Below the pieces are notes generated by a model. That model saw only the letters and a list, made by a program, of their open reading frames with translations, did no database searches and was not told the DNA's origin. Source: Lysobacteraceae bacterium PS02065 (lineage in GTDB: Bacteria; Pseudomonadota; Gammaproteobacteria; Xanthomonadales; Rhodanobacteraceae). Taken from it: a stretch of DNA of 64,000 bases. The translations under genes were made by a program, and so were the position numbers. Where the stretch lies: positions 62,001 through 126,000 of the forward strand of contig JASCPI010000005.1 of the NCBI GenBank assembly GCA_029959555.1. The letters run 5' to 3'. Numbering within the stretch: the stretch's first letter is position 1; every line of letters starts with the position of its first letter. Below, piece by piece: positions 61,299-64,000 of this stretch.

Positions 61299-62117
61299 AT
61301 GGCTCTGACCATCAACACCAACATCAACTCGCTCAACGCGCAGCGCAACCTCAACAGCTCGCAGAGCGCGATGTCCACCGCGATGGAGCGTCTCTCGTCC
61401 GGCCTGCGCATCAACAGCGCGAAGGACGACGCCGCCGGTCTCGCGATCTCGAACCGCTTCACCACGCAGATCCGTGGCCTCAACCAGGCCGTGCGCAACG
61501 CCAACGACGGCATCTCGCTCGCGCAGACCACCGAGTCGGCGCTGGCCGAGGTCACCAACAACCTGCAGCGCATCCGCGAACTCGCCGTGCAGTCGTCGAA
61601 CGCGACGAACTCCACCGAAGATCGCGCCGCGCTCAACGCCGAAGTGCTGCAGCGCCTCGCCGAGAACACCCGCATCGCGACGCAGACGAGCTTCAACGGC
61701 GTCAACACGCTCGACGGCACGGCCGGTGCGCTCGACTTCCAGGTCGGCGCGAACGCCGGTGAGTTCATCACGGTCACGCTCGGCACCAACATCGGCACCG
61801 CCACCGGTACCGGCCTGGGCACCGTGGATACCGTTGCGGCGGCGCAGCTCATGATTGCAGCCGCCGACCAGGCGCTGGAAGACGTCAGCACCCTGCGCAG
61901 CGACCTCGGCGCGGTGCAGAACCGCTTCGAGTCGACGATCTCGAACCTCTCGACGATCGCGCAGAACCTCGACGCGTCGCGCAGCCGCATCGAAGACGCG
62001 GACTTCGCGTCGGAGACGGCCAAGATGACGCGGGCACAGATCCTGCAGCAGGCGGGCGTCTCGGTCCTCGCCCAGGCCAACTCGCTGCCGCAGACCGTGC
62101 TGAAGCTGCTGGGCTGA
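61299..62117 (+). CDS. fliC: Flagellin FliC
   Basis: A 272-residue flagellin, the filament subunit exported through the flagellar secretion channel. The N-terminal D0/D1 region (ALTINTNINSLNAQRNLNSSQSAMSTAMERLSSGLRINSAKDDAAGLAISNRF) and C-terminal D1/D0 region (RSRIEDADFASETAKMTRAQILQQAGVSVLAQANSLPQTVLKLL) are nearly contiguous; only about 50 residues separate them. The D2/D3 outer domains are therefore essentially absent. ATG 61299 has AGGAGA upstream. No second flagellin gene follows, and no glycosylation gene adjoins. Confidence 0.97.
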   Translation: MALTINTNINSLNAQRNLNSSQSAMSTAMERLSSGLRINSAKDDAAGLAISNRFTTQIRGLNQAVRNANDGISLAQTTESALAEVTNNLQRIRELAVQSSNATNSTEDRAALNAEVLQRLAENTRIATQTSFNGVNTLDGTAGALDFQVGANAGEFITVTLGTNIGTATGTGLGTVDTVAAAQLMIAAADQALEDVSTLRSDLGAVQNRFESTISNLSTIAQNLDASRSRIEDADFASETAKMTRAQILQQAGVSVLAQANSLPQTVLKLLG

Positions 62118-62132
62118 TCCTTGCCCACGAGG

Positions 62133-62161
62133 CACCGGCCCGGGGATGATCCGGGCCGGTG
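62133..62161 (+). terminator. Hairpin between fliC and fliD
   Basis: CACCGGCCCGG (62133-62143) pairs perfectly with CCGGGCCGGTG (62151-62161) around seven bases. No T-run, so it may cause partial termination that makes fliC much more abundant than fliD. Confidence 0.65.
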
Positions 62162-62221
62162 TCGCAAGACCCGCGCCGCCGCGAGGCGGCGCATCCCTGG
62201 ACGAGGCGGAGGACGATCACC

Positions 62222-63571
62222 ATGGCAGGCATCAGCAGCGCAGGCCTCGACGTCTCCACGATCGTCAGCCAGCTCGTCGCGGCCGAGAGAGCCACGCCGC
62301 AGAAGGTCATCGACACCCAGCGCACGACCGTCACGACCCAGCTCTCGGCGATCGGTTCGCTCAAGTCTTCCCTGTCCGCGTTGCGCGATGCGCTCGCCGG
62401 GCTCAAGAGTGGCGCCGCATTCGGCGCGCGCACCGCGACCTCGTCGAACACCGCGGTGTTCACCGCGACGGCGGGCAGCGGCGCGGCCAGCGGCCGCTAC
62501 GACATCGAAGTGGTCAATCTCGCCCAGGCGCAGAAGTCGGCCTCGGCCGCCTACGCCTCGTCGAGTGCGGTCGTCGGCACCGGCACGCTCAGCTTCGCGG
62601 TCGACGGCACCACGATGGACCTCACCATCGACGGCACCAACAACACGCTCGCGGGCATCCGCGACGCGATCAACCGCGCCTCGGACAACCCGGGCGTCAA
62701 CGCGACGATCGTCAACGGCAGCGACGGCGCACGCCTCGTGCTGACGTCGCGCGAAACCGGCGTCGAGAAGGCGTTCTCGCTCTCGGCGAGCGGCGGCGAC
62801 GGCGGCCTGGGGACCCTCGTGTCGGGGATGTCCAGCCTGACCACGGCCAGCGATGCGCTCGTGCGCGTCGACGGCTTCGAGGTCACGAGCGCGAGCAACG
62901 TCGTCTCCACGGCGATCGACGGCGTCACGATCAACCTCGCCTCCGCGCGGCCCGGCGAGACGCTGGCGCTCGACGTCGGCACCGACGGCACCGCGATGAA
63001 GGCTTCGCTCGAAGCGTTCGTCACCGCGTACAACAACTTCGTCACGCTGAACAAGCAGCTGACCAGCTTCGATGCGGCGACCAACAAGAAGGGCGCGCTG
63101 ATCGGCGACACGACGCTGCGCTCGATCAGCTCGACGCTGTCGCGCATGGTCGGTGGCAACGAATACGGAAGCGGCGCCGAAGGTGCGCTCGCCTCGTTGA
63201 GCCAGGTCGGCGTGCAGGTGCAGGTCGACGGCAAGCTCAAGCTCGATGGCGCCACCTTCGACACCGCCCTCGCGGCGGGACCGGAGCGCGTCTCCGCACT
63301 GTTCACGGGTGCGAACGGCGTCGGCACGCTGCTCACCGAGAAGCTCGACGACTTCCTGCGCAGCGACGGCGTGTTCGCGACGCGTACCGAGAACCTCACG
63401 CAGCGCAACCGCCAGCTCGATGCGAGCCAGGATCGCCTCGACGCGCGCATGGTTACCGTCGAGGCGCGCCTGCGCACCCAGTACACCGCATTGGATTCGC
63501 TGCTCGCGAGCTTCAACAGCACGAGCGCGTTCCTGACCCAGCAGCTCGAGTCGCTCAACAAGTCGAGCTGA
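62222..63571 (+). CDS. fliD: Filament cap protein FliD (HAP2)
   Basis: A 449-residue filament cap that polymerises flagellin at the tip. The conserved N-terminal segment is GISSAGLDVSTIVSQLVAAERATPQKVID. The FliD_C domain spans about 215-445, with AYNNFVTLNKQLTSF and the C-terminal coiled DRLDARMVTVEARLRTQYTALDSLL. A GGAGG site precedes ATG 62222. No own promoter was identified, so transcription probably comes through from fliC. Confidence 0.96.
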   Translation: MAGISSAGLDVSTIVSQLVAAERATPQKVIDTQRTTVTTQLSAIGSLKSSLSALRDALAGLKSGAAFGARTATSSNTAVFTATAGSGAASGRYDIEVVNLAQAQKSASAAYASSSAVVGTGTLSFAVDGTTMDLTIDGTNNTLAGIRDAINRASDNPGVNATIVNGSDGARLVLTSRETGVEKAFSLSASGGDGGLGTLVSGMSSLTTASDALVRVDGFEVTSASNVVSTAIDGVTINLASARPGETLALDVGTDGTAMKASLEAFVTAYNNFVTLNKQLTSFDAATNKKGALIGDTTLRSISSTLSRMVGGNEYGSGAEGALASLSQVGVQVQVDGKLKLDGATFDTALAAGPERVSALFTGANGVGTLLTEKLDDFLRSDGVFATRTENLTQRNRQLDASQDRLDARMVTVEARLRTQYTALDSLLASFNSTSAFLTQQLESLNKSS

Positions 63572-63594
63572 CGGGCACCCCGGAGGACATGAAC

Positions 63595-64000
63595 ATGGCT
63601 TACCCAGGCAACGGCGCCGCCGCCTACCGACAGATGGCCGCCCGCGGCGGCATCGAGGACGCGAGCCCCCATCGCCTCATCGCGATGCTGCTCGAGGGCG
63701 CGATCGCCCGCCTCGCGCGCGCCCGCGGCCACATGGAGCGCGGTGAAACCGCACCGAAGGGCCAGGCCGTCTCGCTCGTGATCGAGATCATCGGCGAACT
63801 CAACGGCAGCCTCGACCACGCACGCGGCGCAGCCGTCTCGCGCGGCCTCGCCTCGCTGTACGACTACATGACGCGCCGCCTTCTGCACGCCAACCTCGCC
63901 AACGACCTCGTCGCGCTCGACGAAGTCACCACGCTGTTCCGCGAGATCCGCGAGGGCTGGAGCGCGATCGCCCCCGACGCGCCGGCGATCGGCCTGCGCT
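63595..64000 (+). CDS. fliS: Flagellin chaperone FliS (partial, runs off the window)
   Basis: 135 residues are readable without a stop before the right edge, so the last few residues and stop lie outside. FliS signature: YRQMAARGGIEDASPHRLIAMLLEGAIARLARARGHME, then LVIEIIGELNGSLDH and YDYMTRRLLHANLANDLVALDEV. It binds FliC to prevent premature polymerisation. ATG 63595 is preferred over 63589 because GGAGG lies eight bases before it but only two before the latter. Confidence 0.94.
   Translation, partial: MAYPGNGAAAYRQMAARGGIEDASPHRLIAMLLEGAIARLARARGHMERGETAPKGQAVSLVIEIIGELNGSLDHARGAAVSRGLASLYDYMTRRLLHANLANDLVALDEVTTLFREIREGWSAIAPDAPAIGLR

Noticed and set aside
1..64000. tRNA, rRNA, CRISPR array, riboswitch, prophage or insertion sequence
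   Set aside because: All intergenic gaps were read; none shows cloverleaf, repeat-spacer, rRNA or transposase features. The only repeat elements are the short palindromes listed.

Overview
The window is very GC-rich, densely coding DNA with strongly GC-biased third codon positions. It contains only chromosomal-type genes: no rRNA, tRNA, CRISPR array, transposase or phage gene was found. The gene set points to a free-living, motile, aerobic gammaproteobacterium of the Lysobacterales/Xanthomonadales, perhaps Rhodanobacteraceae-like. Supporting features are the single polar-type flagellar cluster with sigma-54 and sigma-28 promoters, the LysR-aceB-aceA glyoxylate locus, a YbaL-type antiporter, a UPF0149 protein, an IPTL-CTERM-like secreted protein, and a secreted FG-GAP protein ending in an aromatic-x-x-F-E motif. 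This taxonomic placement is inference.

Layout. 0-6.7 kb: trpE and small housekeeping or stress genes (SGNH lipoprotein, two SRPBCC proteins, two DUF1801 proteins, 2OG-Fe(II) oxygenase, NUDIX hydrolase, VOC protein), with a nested palindromic repeat at 5.7 kb and two oppositely oriented hairpin repeats at 6.8 kb. 7-9.8 kb: a transmembrane Ser/Thr kinase with TPRs, translationally coupled to an ECF sigma factor. 9.9-14.5 kb: a phosphorus-free membrane lipid locus. An OlsF-like ornithine lipid synthase is divergent from a btaA-btaB-plcP-like operon, and two back-to-back PHO-box-like sites lie between them. 14.6-24.6 kb: SDR with MmyB-like regulator, periplasmic GlpQ, TonB receptor with a secreted beta-helix partner, VOC protein, dipeptidase. 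24.5-28.6 kb: LysR and the glyoxylate shunt. 28.9-48 kb: CRP-like/GGDEF protein, exonuclease III, a giant membrane patatin, threonine aldolase, a membrane-anchored octaheme cytochrome c, glutamine amidotransferase, S10-like peptidase, two secreted proteins, an IorAB-type molybdenum hydroxylase and YbaL. 47.9-64 kb: the flagellar cluster ycgR-flgN-flgM / flgA / flgBCDEFGHIJKL-fliC-fliD-fliS, cut by the window edge inside fliS.

How genes work together. The lipid locus is the most interesting unit. PlcP-like enzymes remove phosphate headgroups to give diacylglycerol, BtaA/BtaB convert diacylglycerol to the betaine lipid DGTS, and OlsF makes ornithine lipid. A PhoB-controlled switch from phospholipids to phosphate-free lipids is therefore predicted, with the nearby secreted GlpQ salvaging glycerophosphodiesters. 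In the flagellar cluster the sequence shows a textbook hierarchy: divergent sigma-54 promoters drive flgA and flgB, and sigma-28 promoters drive flgM and fliC. A c-di-GMP brake (YcgR) is encoded with the chaperone FlgN.
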